Positions 43,641 to 54,848 of a stretch of DNA of 64,000 nt are shown one piece after another. Source of the stretch: Takakia lepidozioides (lineage: Eukaryota; Streptophyta; Takakiopsida; Takakiales; Takakiaceae). The DNA lies in contig CM060733.1 in the NCBI GenBank assembly GCA_030704615.1, positions 20,024,001-20,088,000 on the forward strand. Direction: 5' to 3'. A model generated the notes under the pieces. It ran no database searches. It was not told where the DNA came from and saw only the letters and a list, made by a program, of their open reading frames with translations. The number at the start of each line of letters is the position of its first letter. The stretch's first letter is position 1. The position numbers and the translations under genes are program-made.

Positions 43641-45624
43641 ATTATGTCAACAAGACGGAGAAATCTGATCACTGAGTGAAGGCTATTTCAGATCATCAGT
43701 GCACAAGCCGGGCTACATTCTCACAACAGTGATTCAACTACAACATCGCCTTATTTTCAATCATTACTCAAGGGTTAGGATTCGATGGTCCACTTCTTGA
43801 TACTCAGAGCTTAACCTAAATGCTCTACGGTCTCGTGCTCTTGAGACTAATTTTGAGTTGTAATCTTCGAATCAATTTATTTCGAATCGAGTGAGATGAC
43901 CAGCGGTACTTGTTGCACAACAAACTTGGAGATGTGCATAGATATCAAAAACCCTAAGTCGCAGAGGAGACTCAGAGAAGTCTAGACTGCACCCGAACCT
44001 CGTTTCAAATGTGTATGATACTGTGTTCCTTATGCAACAGTAAAATCCTACTGACGGAAATCCTAGAAGACAGGAGAAAGCTGATTATCAATATAATATA
44101 GAACCCTGTCTGCGGAGAACAAATGGTTTCGTCTCTCGTCGCCCTGTCATTGTTGGATCCGCACTCACGAATTGAGAACACGAAAGCGAATTGCTCATTT
44201 CGCAAGAAATGCTATCAACTACTTTCGCCTCTCTACCAAGCGATCAAAAACTCACGCCTAACTTCCAAACACCTTTTCATTCTACCCTTGTGCTCTCCAG
44301 AGCTCTTGAAAGTTTCTCTCATCCTGAAAGAATTACAAGTCCACAACACTCACCTCAAGGTTGATGATTATAAACTCAAGGTTCTCCAAAGCTCTTCTAC
44401 GCGCATCCTCCGCTGTAATAACTTACGCGGCTCATCTTCACAGCCACAAGCCAATCGTATTCTGTCTTCTTCAGTTACCGAGGTTGTCCTCCGTCGATCC
44501 TCACTGCTCTCTCCCCACAGATATAAACTCATTGCCAGATAATCCTCTATACCAAATCTCGAAACAACGAAGTTCCACGACTTAGGCCCGAGAGAAGCTC
44601 CCGAAATGATGGCCCATAGGAAGAATAATGAAAGAGAGTACGGTTATCCGTAGGAGGAAGAGAAGAAATCCACTTGAACCCTAGCGGGGGTGAGAGGACA
44701 TGGGCAAGGCGAAAAACTGCCATCAAAACGGAACCCTGATCTCTGGAGCCCAACCCTAGGGACGTCACCCACCGCCTTTTCTTTATCAGTGTGCGACTAT
44801 ACAAGAAAGATCCCAAGAAGCCCAAAAAAATAGCAACCACTGGGAGTTGCCTTCCCACTTCTTCTGGGGCGACACAGTAAAAAAACCAGGACTCTCAAGA
44901 AAGCATGATCCCTTACTAGCACAAGACAACGCCTGCTGGAGCAAGGGTCTGTGCAACATATGAACAGGGGTGTGGAAGAGTAAGCCGAGCTTACCATAGG
45001 CGCAGTGGGCTCAGCCGTCTTGGCGGAGGGAGACCGCCCATAGGGGTTGAGGATCAAAGAAAACTCTGCGACGTTTGCCATAGTGGTGAGATCTACCCCG
45101 CCCGCCATCGGAGAATTGACAGGGGCAATGAGAGATTCCACACCCAGGATGACATTGACAACTGCAAAACCCGCTTTGAATAGAGCCTTGCTTTTGATAA
45201 CTCCCACATCTAGAGGGCCTGGGGAAATCACTCTCTATCACTTGTATAGGGCACGTGAGATAAATGGGTATTTTGTAGGGGGGGTATTACTTTTACTTTG
45301 GGTATTTTTTAGTACCCTATTTTTCCTTCTCATTTTTTGAATCCTACCTAGCCACCATTTTCCCTCATCTACACCAGTAGCTATGGATGTTGGCACACCC
45401 GTGCGACTCCCTTTACCTCAGACATCTTATCCTCCCCCTAAAAATATATGTATATTTTTGATAATTTTCCATAGGTATTATCTCAACCCTATAGTATTTG
45501 TTTTAAAAAAATAAATCATTATTTAAAACCCTATATTAATTTAAATTCCCTGATCACAATATAATGTACCCTTTATTAATTGTAAATGTTTTTTAATTTT
45601 TATCTTTTCTAAATAAATTGCACC
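43641..45624. other. No gene recognised
   Basis: Open frames at 44123-44542 (plus) and 44797-45231 (minus) show no domain that I recognise. The latter lies just downstream of the ORF1-like pseudogene and could be its decayed C-terminal part. Confidence 0.35.
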
Positions 45625-46676
45625 CTATATTTTTGCACGTCGGTTGGAAATTTTTGGAAGTGACTTCCCCGGGCTAGAAGGTGAGGGTCCATGAGGACAC
45701 GCTTGTAGATCCATGAACTTCCACGGCTTCTTCTTCCTCCTCTGCTGGTTGGGATGTATCCAGGGTCTCCTATCTGCGCGAACCCTTGCCTTTCCCCGCA
45801 TGCGGGCAGTTGGACTACATACAAAACAGATCACTTTTAGCACTTCCTCTTTAATTTGAACGGAAATGAAGTCACCATCCAAAGTATGGAGCTTGATACT
45901 CTTACCAATATTAACTCCCTCTGGCATCATCACAACTATTTTAGGGACACCACCCTCTCGGGAGCTCTCTACAGCTGGATTGTCCCTAACCACACTCAAA
46001 GGAGCTCCATCTCCAGGCGTATTCACATTCAGAGACCCAATGAAAGAGCCGAAGTGTGCCCCTATCTCTGGGAGGAAGGCAAGATAGTTGTCAGGCAGAA
46101 AAGGGAATGCGATCACTCTGGGCTTATAGGTTACTCTATTCTTGTGACCCCAATCAATCTGGGGAACAAGGGGAATAGATTGATATTGTATCTGGACAGA
46201 TGAAGTTTTTTCACGAGGACTTTGTCTGCGTCTTCTTTGGTAATGAAAAGCACAGTGTAAAACCCTCTACCCATGGATTGGCAATAATGGTGAGTAAGAC
46301 CTCCTTCCGTTCCCAGCTGTTCTGCTATCCACTTACGAATCCACTTTCTGTCATGAGGTCTACCCGGGAAATGAGCGAGGATCCCATGCTATGTCATCTT
46401 TCTGGATTGAGATTTAACAAAGTCCATATTCAAATTTAGGACCTGCTGATCAACCTCTCCAGAGTATCCAGATTCAGACCAGGGAACCATCTCCAGGCTA
46501 GCCGGGACTGAAGAAGGGGCTGGACCCTTGCCCAAAAGAGAGCTTCCAACTTGCCCTCCTCTGCCTTTGGCTATCATGGAGCCTCTACCCCTCATACCCG
46601 AGTTCCCTTGCTTTCTACGCTGAGAGTTACCTCTTGACGACATGGCTTCAGTGGAGGCCGACCACAGCTTAGCCAC
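45625..46676 (-). pseudogene. DUF4283/zinc-knuckle ORF1-like pseudogene (LINE type)
   Basis: Minus-strand frames joined across a stop near 46390 and a further break near 46120. The first reads MAKLWSASTEAMSSRG and an RG-rich stretch. The middle has RKWIRKWIAEQLG and GFYTVLFITKEDADKVL. The last has EIGAHFGSFIGSL, then VICFVCSPTARMRGKA, followed by a basic tail. This layout matches ORF1 proteins of plant L1-type LINEs (DUF4283 followed by a zinc knuckle), but the knuckle has lost its His and final Cys. No ORF2 endonuclease or RT follows, so the copy would be truncated or rearranged. Confidence 0.4.
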
Positions 46677-47794
46677 TTAAAGCAATCAGAGGGTAGCACC
46701 AACAGAGCAAAGTGAAATCGAGGAAAGAACAGAGTAGAGATAGAACCACCGAAGTACGAGAGAGAAGGCCCTCGCAGCTAGAGAATTATAAGATCCAAAG
46801 AGCTGGCTGCTTGATGAATGCAGGCACTGCAGGGTTCAGATTAGAGGGGGACAGGAGGCCGTCTTTGTATGCTCGTAAAGGCTGTCAAGTCTGAATTAAG
46901 CTCTACTCGAGCTGTATCTCGGGACGAGGGGACGTGCTGCGCTCAGCAACCCAACCCCACAGGGAGGCCAAAACAAGGATTAATGCAGACTGTCTTAGCC
47001 ATTAAGGACCCTCATCATCCAAAAGCCAAGTCTTCCTAGAAGAGAACCCGCGCCCAAGAGGATGATAGCGACAGGCAAATAGAAGCGAAGAGAGGCAGGG
47101 GAGGTAAGTCGGCGAAGAACTCATCCAAATTTGAGCGTACAGGATGAGGGAGGAGGGAAAATGCGGCGCACATCAAGGCGAATCCAATCCAACACTGGTG
47201 GCTCATGATGAGGGGCATGGAGGGAGGGAGGACGGGTAGGAGGAGACTGCGAGCATGAAGCTCACACGAATCGTACTGAGACTCCCCATGCCGCTGGAGC
47301 CAGGCTTGAAAAAATTCGAAGTCCTGGGCGCTCCCCTCACCGCACATTGCGGAGCAGTACACCCTCAGTACACCCTCTGTATCTCAATCTACATTTAAAA
47401 AGGCTATTATTACATCCATTTGGACTATTTCCACCAGAACAAGTGTTGTTCGTATGATGCTTCGCTGCTGAAGAAGAGTACTTAGAAATTGACTACACTT
47501 CCTCCCAGAATGAGAGATATTGGTTGCTGGGTCTACAAGTATAAATTAAAACCATATGGTTCAGTGGAAAGATCTATATAAAGCAACCGCAATTGATTGC
47601 AAAAGCTAAATTTCTCGGCGTGAAAGAACTGACTACAATGAAACTTCTTCACCAGTTGCTTTACATTTTCACTTGTTGCTATCAAGGACAGTGCATTTTC
47701 TGAGTGTTTGACAATATGATTGAATGAGATGTGGTATTTGGAGTGCTTTGATTACAAGATAGGCACTGCATGGGTGTGGGATGGAGGCTTGGGA
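46677..47794. other. No gene recognised
   Basis: No coding or RNA feature seen. Confidence 0.35.
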
Positions 47795-47965
47795 GACCTA
47801 AGTTATGCACAAATGATGATGATGCGAATAGAAATGAAGCAAGATCAGGTCACATTCGTTTGCATCTGCAATGTATGTGTGAGCGTGGCAGCCCTCGAAA
47901 AATGGCAAAGAGGTCCATGGTGACATCATCAAAGCTCGAGTTGTACCATATGTCATTCTAAACGT
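47795..47965 (+). pseudogene. PPR-protein fragment A
   Basis: Reads QMMMMRIEMKQDQVTFVCIC then SVAALEKW, followed after a one-base shift by IIKARVVPYVILN. This matches the PPR pattern of a degenerate 35-residue repeat boundary (VTF..L..C.S..AL..G...H..II). PPR proteins bind organellar RNA. Only one or two repeats remain. Confidence 0.6.
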
Positions 47966-48149
47966 TGTCAGGGTAGACACATATGTGTGAGTTTGAGGGT
48001 GATCTGTGTGAGGTAGACCTATTGGCTGTATCAATAGTCATAACTGTTCATATGTCTTAAAGTGAGCACACGCTCACTATTGTAACATCTTCTTCATTAT
48101 CAATTACAAGTCAATCTCTCTCTCCATAAATTTTACACTTTATACACAT

Positions 48150-48341
48150 ATAGTATACACATATCACTTTATAAGAGAAAAAGTAGAAACTAGTCAGATA
48201 GAACTAGTTTACTGTAGCACTAATGAGATGCTAGCTGATGCTTTAACTAAGGCTCTTCCAAAGCCCAAGCATGAGTATTGCAAAGAGGCATTTGGAGTGC
48301 TTAGCTTTCAGAACATTTACTATCAGATTGACAAAGTCTAG
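48150..48341 (+). pseudogene. Ty1/Copia pol 3' end (RNase H)
   Basis: Reads FIREKVETSQIELVYC then STNEMLADALTKALPKPK and ends KV at TAG 48339-48341. The motif is the characteristic end of Copia RNase H. No upstream pol is present. Confidence 0.85.
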
Positions 48342-48354
48342 ATTATGGATAGAT

Positions 48355-48690
48355 TAAGGGGGAATATTGAAATGATAGATAATCTCATCCATAGTTCTAG
48401 GTTTCATATGATATGGTGAATAGACACAACTCTTGAAGTATCAAGGATTAGGGTTACACGGATTGGTCAACTGAAAGGTTACAACGGTTACTTTGAACGG
48501 TTGTAGCTAGAAGTTAGCTAGAAGTTCTTTGTCTTCTTCATACAAAGAAGAAGTGTAATTATTATTACAGGAGAATATCTAGATCCATGTTTTTCCTCAC
48601 TCTCTTTAAATACATGCAATGATGTATGAGAGTAGATCATGTGTAATTTTGTTACATGATCCCGGTATCACTTGTATGGAGGAAGACAGA
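48355..48690 (+). repeat. Copia polypurine tract and adjoining LTR-like sequence
   Basis: AAGGGGGAAT lies just after the pol stop as a polypurine tract. The following sequence begins ATTGAAATGATAG, close to the TGTTGAAA start common in plant Copia LTRs, and includes TTTAAATACATGCAATG. The right boundary was not determined. Confidence 0.55.
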
Positions 48691-49939
48691 CGTGGAAAAA
48701 GCCACTTAGCTCATTTTGGATGCCCCGGATTCCCAACCGCTGTACCATGCGTCATCAAACTTGTGAATATTATTCTAGACCTTCTCACCCCTGTCCATCG
48801 TACTCTTTCACTCTATCCTCCTATTTTCACAAATCAGGCCCAAATATCATCGTCCTCTTGTCAGCCCACACTGCCTACACTTGAAGCAGTTTACTGCCAT
48901 TCCACATTCTTCTCAAGTAGAAGTTAGCGTAAATAATAAGGGCGGCTTCCACTCGGGGACAGTAATTGGTACCATCTATCTGACTTCGGCAGTCTCGGTT
49001 TCTGACCCGGTTTCTGACTGTGGCCCTGCAGCTCCTGCAAGTCCCCAGAATGCATACGGGCAAAGGCCACCTGCATGTTTCGAGAACTCATATGCATGTG
49101 CGCAATGGCAGTCGCAAGGTCTCGCTGGATCGTCGCCAAAGATGCTTGCATCTGGGCTTGGCTTGATTTAGTTGAACATTAACCGAGTTCTCGCTGCGTC
49201 TCCGCCAAAGAGGCTTGCATGTGGGGCCTGGCTTGTTTCAATTGAACTAACTTGATTTTCCAGTCCAGCCACTGTGAGACTTCTGTCGAGGCTTGCTCAA
49301 ACTGATGCGGCGCTGCGGTTCAACTCGTTCTAAACCATCTTATACAGTTTATACTTATGAAGAATGGGGGGATACGGGATACAAAACTAGACAGTATCGT
49401 CTAAAATATTACTTCTCCCACCCACAGAAAACCACCACTTGGGTCTGAACAAGTTTTTGAAACAAGTTTTTGTTTGCATCCAGAAACTGGCAGGCAGCGT
49501 TCGCTGGTCCAGACAGAAATCGAAATTTTTTGCCCTATTTTAACATCACCTGTTTTCATCGTTTCCTCGTGTTGAGTGAGTAACAGATGCATGTGCAACA
49601 TCAGTTAATAATGTTAATGAAGTCGTGTGCAGGTGAGTGCGACAGTGTTTAGGGTGGTCTTCAAGTTCACCCAGGCTATGTTCCTTTTGCAACAAGTGTT
49701 ATTATGCAGAGTTTCACATCTATCCCAAAAGATAAAGAGATACACACTCAATCTGTACAGCGATATCAATACTTAAAACATGTATTTCTCAGGAATGCAG
49801 GAATGCACAGCACAGGTTCCGTGTATACATGTGAAAGAAAATTTCAAGAAATTTACGACTACGCACTTAGCAGATTCTGCAGTTTCAAACAGACAACGGC
49901 TGTTGCACGATTTCAAAAACTTAAGTAGCCGATAGGATG
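48691..49939. other. No gene recognised
   Basis: Short ORFs only. GCTTGCATSTGGG-like sequence repeats near 49150 and 49215. Confidence 0.35.
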
Positions 49940-50029
49940 TCTGATCAACGGTTAACTATGTACAAATCCAACCAAAAGATCTATAGTCTTGAACTTGTGA
50001 TCATTGCCATCAATGGCATGATGCCAGCT

Positions 50030-50539
50030 TCACACGTCATTTTTGAACTTTGATTCATCGATATCGATTCCTTTCTCTGCAGCAACCTCCCCTCCAGACT
50101 GCTCATTTGTGGTAAGCCCACCCTTGCGGCCCATTTCCTGATAACCTTCCTTCCCCAGCTGCTCAGATCGAGTCTTTCCTCCCCTACTGCGGCCTGCATA
50201 TACAAGGGATTCAATATTCAACAAATCTGAATAAAAAGATTACATTTCCCGACATTACTAAACTTGGATTTTTCCAGGAATTCACAAACAACGACAAGAC
50301 CACAATGTATAATATGTACACTTTCCGCACACAGCCTCTCAAGCGGCGGACGAGGCACGGTCAACCATAACCCCAATTGCAGTTACCAAACTTCATGGAA
50401 TATAGATTACATAAACACTCGTACCCTCAGCTAAGTGCTCCTGGGCCTCCAGGCTCAGGCCACCGGTACCTCCCTCCACCACAGTTTCGCCAGCGTGAGC
50501 TCTAGCATCGAGCTCGCTTCTCTCCGACTTAGACGACAT
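50030..50539 (-). CDS. Group-1 LEA (Em-like) protein, copy 2, intact
   Basis: Same family as the gene at 29858 and clearly its paralogue. Exon 1 is 50425-50539 ([28 protein letters not shown]) and exon 2 is 50030-50193 ([25 protein letters not shown]), with GT-AG sites at the same positions and phases. The product is 92 residues, the usual Em length, and ends [10 protein letters not shown] before TGA at 50030-50032. One copy of the 20-residue signature repeat is present. The upstream UTR intron (50566-51232) is more than twice as long as in copy 1, and two fold-back sequences lie within it. Confidence 0.93.
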
Positions 50540-50842
50540 TCTCCTTCCGCTTAGCTTCTCTTTCCCTGCGCACAATATGAACTTCGCCTGGAAATTTAGT
50601 ATACAATCAGAATTAGACAATAAAATCACTTAATGCGAGGACACGCCCGCGCGGGTGATAGTCAGACGGTACAAAGCAGCGAGAAGTATCCGGCACACAC
50701 GAGATAACCAACTGTCCTAAACTACACTCCGAGAACAACAAAACTTCATCCAAGTTAACACTCCCTTGCTCTCACATCTGCCGTAAATAATTTCAAAAAA
50801 ACTCCTTCGTATTTCGAGTAGTCTTATTTCGTGGAATAAAGT

Positions 50843-50924
50843 GCCAGGCTGGCGAGTGGCGTTACGGAGTGTAAGCCACTAGCGCGCGCGGCTTACACTC
50901 CGTAACGCCACTCGCCAGCCTGGC
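50843..50924. repeat. Fold-back sequence with 35-bp perfect arms
   Basis: Left arm 50843-50877 and right arm 50890-50924 are exact reverse complements, separated by a 12-nt loop with GCGCGCGC. Pairing extends outward with a small bulge (AATAAAgTGCC against AATAAAATGCC). Confidence 0.95.
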
Positions 50925-50956
50925 AAGGCATTTTATTTTTCTCCAATTGTTTACGC

Positions 50957-51070
50957 AGGGTAAGCAACCCACGCTCGTTGCTTCACTGATTCTCGCCCCT
51001 GCACCTCGGGCTCCGCCCTCGTGGCAAGGGGCTCACACCTGTGAAGCACCTCGCGTGGGTTGCTTACCCT
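50957..51070. repeat. Second fold-back sequence, 18-bp perfect outer arms
   Basis: AGGGTAAGCAACCCACGC at 50957-50974 pairs exactly with 51053-51070. Inner segments (TTGCTTCAC with GTGAAGCA, and GCCCCT with AGGGGC) extend the stem. Its sequence is unrelated to the neighbouring fold-back. Confidence 0.92.
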
Positions 51071-51359
51071 ACCCATAAAAACCACCCAACCATTTGCAAC
51101 TGTGACAGCTTGTTCGGCTTACAAGCAAAATGTATCAGCACCTAGGAACATTACGTCGTGGCCAAGAAAATTGAAGCACTCTGAAAGCTCAAGTAGTGAC
51201 AACGACAATGCAGTCCTGCAACACGCACTCACCTTCGGTTTAGCTCTGAACTCGATCAAAAGGCCCGCACCTGTATAACGCAGATGCACTCTCTCTTCAG
51301 ACAGAAAGCACTAGTACAGGAAGAGTGTGGTGTACTGCAGTTGATGGCGGCTCTAGCCG

Positions 51360-51560
51360 TTATATACCCTCCAGCAGCAGGGAGCAGGCCAGCTGTTTGT
51401 CACTCCTCCACTGGTCACAGCCCGTCACACATGTGGGCCTCCATACATCGGCAAGTGTGGCTATGGTAACCGGTTATCGCAGGTCGTGGCCGTTAGCGTC
51501 CCTGACGCGTGCAGCCGCTGCCACGATTCAGGCTATACTGCGTACGTGGCAGAGATCGCT
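51360..51560 (-). promoter_or_regulatory. LEA copy 2 promoter
   Basis: TATATAA on the minus strand at 51360-51366, in the same GGAGGGTATATAACGG context as copy 1. A GCCACGT core lies near 51545 (minus). The perfect CACGTG G-boxes of copy 1 are not preserved here, so the two genes may respond differently to ABA. Confidence 0.6.
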
Positions 51561-51759
51561 GCTACGTGAGTTGGAATGGACATGCACTGGACGGCTGCTT
51601 CGGTGCCCTCATAACTTACTATTCTGCAGAGTCCCTCGATGGCACAACTGCGCTTTTGCAATTCACTGCCGACGCTCCAAAGGGACTGCCGATGTTTTTA
51701 GTAGGCCTTGTGTGGAGGACCTTCAAAAATCTGCTTGTGTGGCCCTTTGATAAGTGACA

Positions 51760-52274
51760 AAGAGTTTAGTTATGAAGAGCGCCGCCTTCAGGTTTGCGCG
51801 TGTAGAGTGAGGCCATGAAATTAAAGTAGTGAAGCCCTTCATGCTCCCACATTTGTCGCACATGCCAACAAGAGTGTTGTCCAAATTGATTTGAATCAAT
51901 TCGAGCTTCAATGATGTTGACATGGACATCATTCCCCTTCTAAGACTGCGAACTGCAAATGTACGGTACCCTAAATTGGGTCTCACAATTGTTGCATATC
52001 TGTTCATACAAATCCAAAGCCTCCCCACAAAGCCCAATCTCAGGGCATATCGTCCAATCGTGCCACCACATTTCGTTGAGCGATATTGTCAAAAACACGT
52101 TGCGTGCATCCTTATTGACCTTTTCCAGGGCTCCTAAGGCTGGCAGAAGCAGTGAAGTATCCAACACGAATGTGTTGGGCAAAACCCTGTTTGCTTCCTA
52201 GCTACTTCTCGAAAAGGTCCTCCCGACTGCAAACATTTGTAGCATCTGCATTCAGGCAGTTTGTCAAACACTTG
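51760..52274 (-). pseudogene. PPR-protein fragment B (left part)
   Basis: Minus-strand frames read QVFDKLPEC, LCGEALDLYEQI, GNDVHVNIIEARIDSN and GMCDKCGSM, typical PPR repeat pieces separated by frame changes. It is continuous in sense with the piece at 53288-53335 once the inverted-repeat element is removed. Confidence 0.65.
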
Positions 52275-53287
52275 CGTGTAGGGAATTCCAAAAAGGCCTT
52301 GATGTGAAATGCATCGCAATTCACTTGATCACCCCTTAAAAGTGCGCAATTCAATTGAATTGCAAGGGCAATTCAATTGAACTAACCCTAATTTGCAATT
52401 CAATTGAATCGCTAGTTGGCAATTCAATTGAATTGTAATATATAATTTTTAACTTATTTCTGTATATAATATATATTTGTATATATTTAAATTATACATA
52501 TATACATACATAGGTATAAGCTAAAAATACATGTTGCCCGTCTATTCTTGCTGTCCGTCTGTCAATCCTTTGCCCGTGGTAAGGCTCGAGCCCAAGATCA
52601 GCCTAAGGGAGAGCGAGAGAGGGAGAGAGAGAGAGGGGAAGTTAAGAGTTTGATATATTAAACTTACATAGAACACACATCCCAACTTCAACATGATACC
52701 TTTGTAAGGGTATCGAAATTTTTGATAATTCTCAAGATGAACATATTTTTTGTTTTCTTTGTCCTGGGCCAGATACTAGTGTTAGGGGACTACATGGTGA
52801 TGCAAGGGAAGCCTTTCATCAATTGTCAGGTTTGATTTTGTCTGTTTTTTTCGGAGCCAGCCATGTTTCTTTTGCCACAGGAAGCTGCTGATCTGTCTCC
52901 GTCTCTGGCTCTCCCTTTCTCGCTGAGGCTGAGGGTGGTTTCACAACTCCACAATTTCCTCAAGGGCACAAGAAAGAGGGCCAGCATGAATAGACGGGCA
53001 ACATGTATTTTTAGCATATACTCTTATATGTGTATAAATATAATTTAAATATATACATGTACATATATATTATATATTATATACAAAAATAAGTTAAAAA
53101 TTCAATTGAATTGCCAATTCGCAATTCAATTGAGTCGTGTGTGTGCCGACAATTCAATTGAATTGCAAATTAGGGTTAGTTCAATTGAATTGCCCTTGCA
53201 ATTCAATTGAATTGCGCACTTTTAGGGGGGTGATCAAGTGAATTGCAATGCATTTCACATCAAGGCCTTTTTGGAATTCCCTACACG
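52275..53287. mobile_element. ~1-kb non-autonomous element with ~280-bp terminal inverted repeats
   Basis: Left arm about 52275-52553 and right arm about 52982-53287 are imperfect reverse complements, starting TGTAGGGAATTCC. Both arms are packed with the palindrome CAATTCAATTGAATTG, which recurs about eight times. The ~430-bp centre has a TTG/CTG-rich segment and a (GA)n stretch but no credible ORF. CG lies just outside each end, and one CG restores the PPR reading frame, consistent with a 2-bp target duplication. The superfamily is not clear. Confidence 0.85.
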
Positions 53288-53335
53288 TGCACCTGCCACA
53301 TTCCCCCACTTTGCACATATTGACATGGGTGTTCA
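53288..53335 (-). pseudogene. PPR-protein fragment B (right part)
   Basis: Minus strand reads MCKVGECGRC up to the element boundary and rejoins QVFDKLP on the other side in the same frame. Confidence 0.5.
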
Positions 53336-54719
53336 CTAGTCAGATGTTTGGCTGGCTTGAGTTTCAATATGTGGGTGTGCATCTTTTTCCCCAGCTAGCT
53401 GGTCACTTCCTGTTGAAGTAAACTCCTAGCATCACACCAGGCCTCAGAAATGTTTTCCGCCTCAGTTCTGCTTCTTCAGTGTTCTGCTGGAAGCCATTCT
53501 CGGTTACTGTTTGATATCTGTCCAAAGAAATCATTCCACAAAGTAGTACATCAATAAAACAATGGCAGACTCCATGTGTATGTCACGTCTTCTTCCCATA
53601 AGCTCTTTGGCTCGCTGTGGAAAGTATGCAACTGTTGCTTTCTTGCTTCATGGAGGCCCCTGTAAACTGTTTGGGCTTTCATTGGGTTTGATAAAGTTTC
53701 TGTTCGGAACATACATGCCAAACACACTGCTGGTAGATCTTATGAAGTCCTAATAGTCCTAATAATAAAGGAGTGCGTGGCTCCTGCCAGAGTCTTCTTC
53801 CACATAGCAGGAAATGTTGCTAGGTCACAGCCTCTGAGTCAAGGTGATGATTTTTCTGGCTAGTCTTGAGAACCAATATGATTGGCTACGCAATAAAAAT
53901 ACTGACATGATCCATTGTTGTGCGCCATCTATATCTGCTGTGTCCTGGCAATTAATGGGCGTGGAAGAGAACAATGGGCCCCACCTCCTCCTCGAGTCCA
54001 GGTGTGATATTTTTAATTGTCAATGGCATGTTGAGGGATAGCATCCGGATTGACTGGTGCATCCCAACCAGGCATTGTCTTGGACCCCTGTCATCCAATA
54101 CAAAATCCAAAACCGTTTCATAAACCAAATTTCAATATAAGGGCCAGATTCTTATGTTAGATCCGTCTGATCCCTACTGCTCAATCTTGGATTCATTGGT
54201 CGCATCATCAAACGGTGCACCGCAACATTCCGAATCACTTCATTCTGCCGATTGCTTCACATTTTCACAGTTGGAAGCCAAATCAGGACCGCATATTTGA
54301 AGCAATCCCAGGCCGCAATCAACCCAAAACAGACTAAAACGAGTGGAAGTCCACTGGGCTGCAAAGCTTCGACTTTCGTAGCCAGTGCACTCCCTAACGC
54401 TATGGCGTTGAAGTTCAGAACATGTCCGTCACGTCTGGTGACATTTCTTCCCAGTCTGATAGCAATTCCGGCCATGGAAATACAATTAAAGACCCAGAAT
54501 TTTCCCTCTCGAATGATAGCAGATAATCGAGCAGCGCAAGCAGAGATGGAGAAGCTGGAAGACGAGACACCCAACCGATGCCAAGCTTCTTCTGAGACAC
54601 GAGTCCTCAGAATGGGAGGGAGCGATCTACAGGTGTCAGCGTTCTTGACTGCCACCTATCCCACGCAGGTGTGTATGAGTCCATCTTATGTATGTATGCA
54701 ACAGTCATTCAATGGGTGA
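53336..54719. other. No gene recognised
   Basis: Open frames overlap on both strands at 54252-54719, but neither begins with ATG and I recognise no domain. Confidence 0.35.
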
Positions 54720-54752
54720 AAGATGAACAGATGAACAGATGAATAGATGAAC
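54720..54752 (+). repeat. 8-bp tandem repeat
   Basis: About four units of GATGAACA with one T substitution, about 100 bp upstream of the SCI1-like start codon. Confidence 0.85.
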
Positions 54753-54811
54753 GTAGCTATGGATAATCTTTTCCACTGGTGGATGAACGCGATCCACAGC
54801 AACTAGCCCAG

Positions 54812-54825
54812 TTTAGGGTTTAGGG
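54812..54825 (+). promoter_or_regulatory. Telo-box (TTTAGGG)2
   Basis: Two perfect plant telomere-type units 23 bp before the SCI1-like ATG. Telo-boxes near transcription starts are common in plant genes active in dividing cells. Confidence 0.7.
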
Positions 54826-54848
54826 TCTTCAGAGTGGAAGGTCGAGCT

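Larger units (their letters stand above)
50566..51232 (-). other. 5'-UTR intron of LEA copy 2
   Basis: Donor AAG|GTGAGTGCG at 51232 and acceptor GCGCAG|GGAAAGAG at 50566 match those of copy 1. The intron is 667 bp against 301 bp in copy 1. Confidence 0.75.

Noticed and set aside
44123-44542. 139-codon plus-strand frame
   Set aside because: No recognisable domain and no supporting context.
54252-54719. Overlapping frames on both strands just upstream of the SCI1-like gene
   Set aside because: Neither begins with ATG; the minus frame has a hydrophobic segment but no family match, so a divergent gene is not supported.
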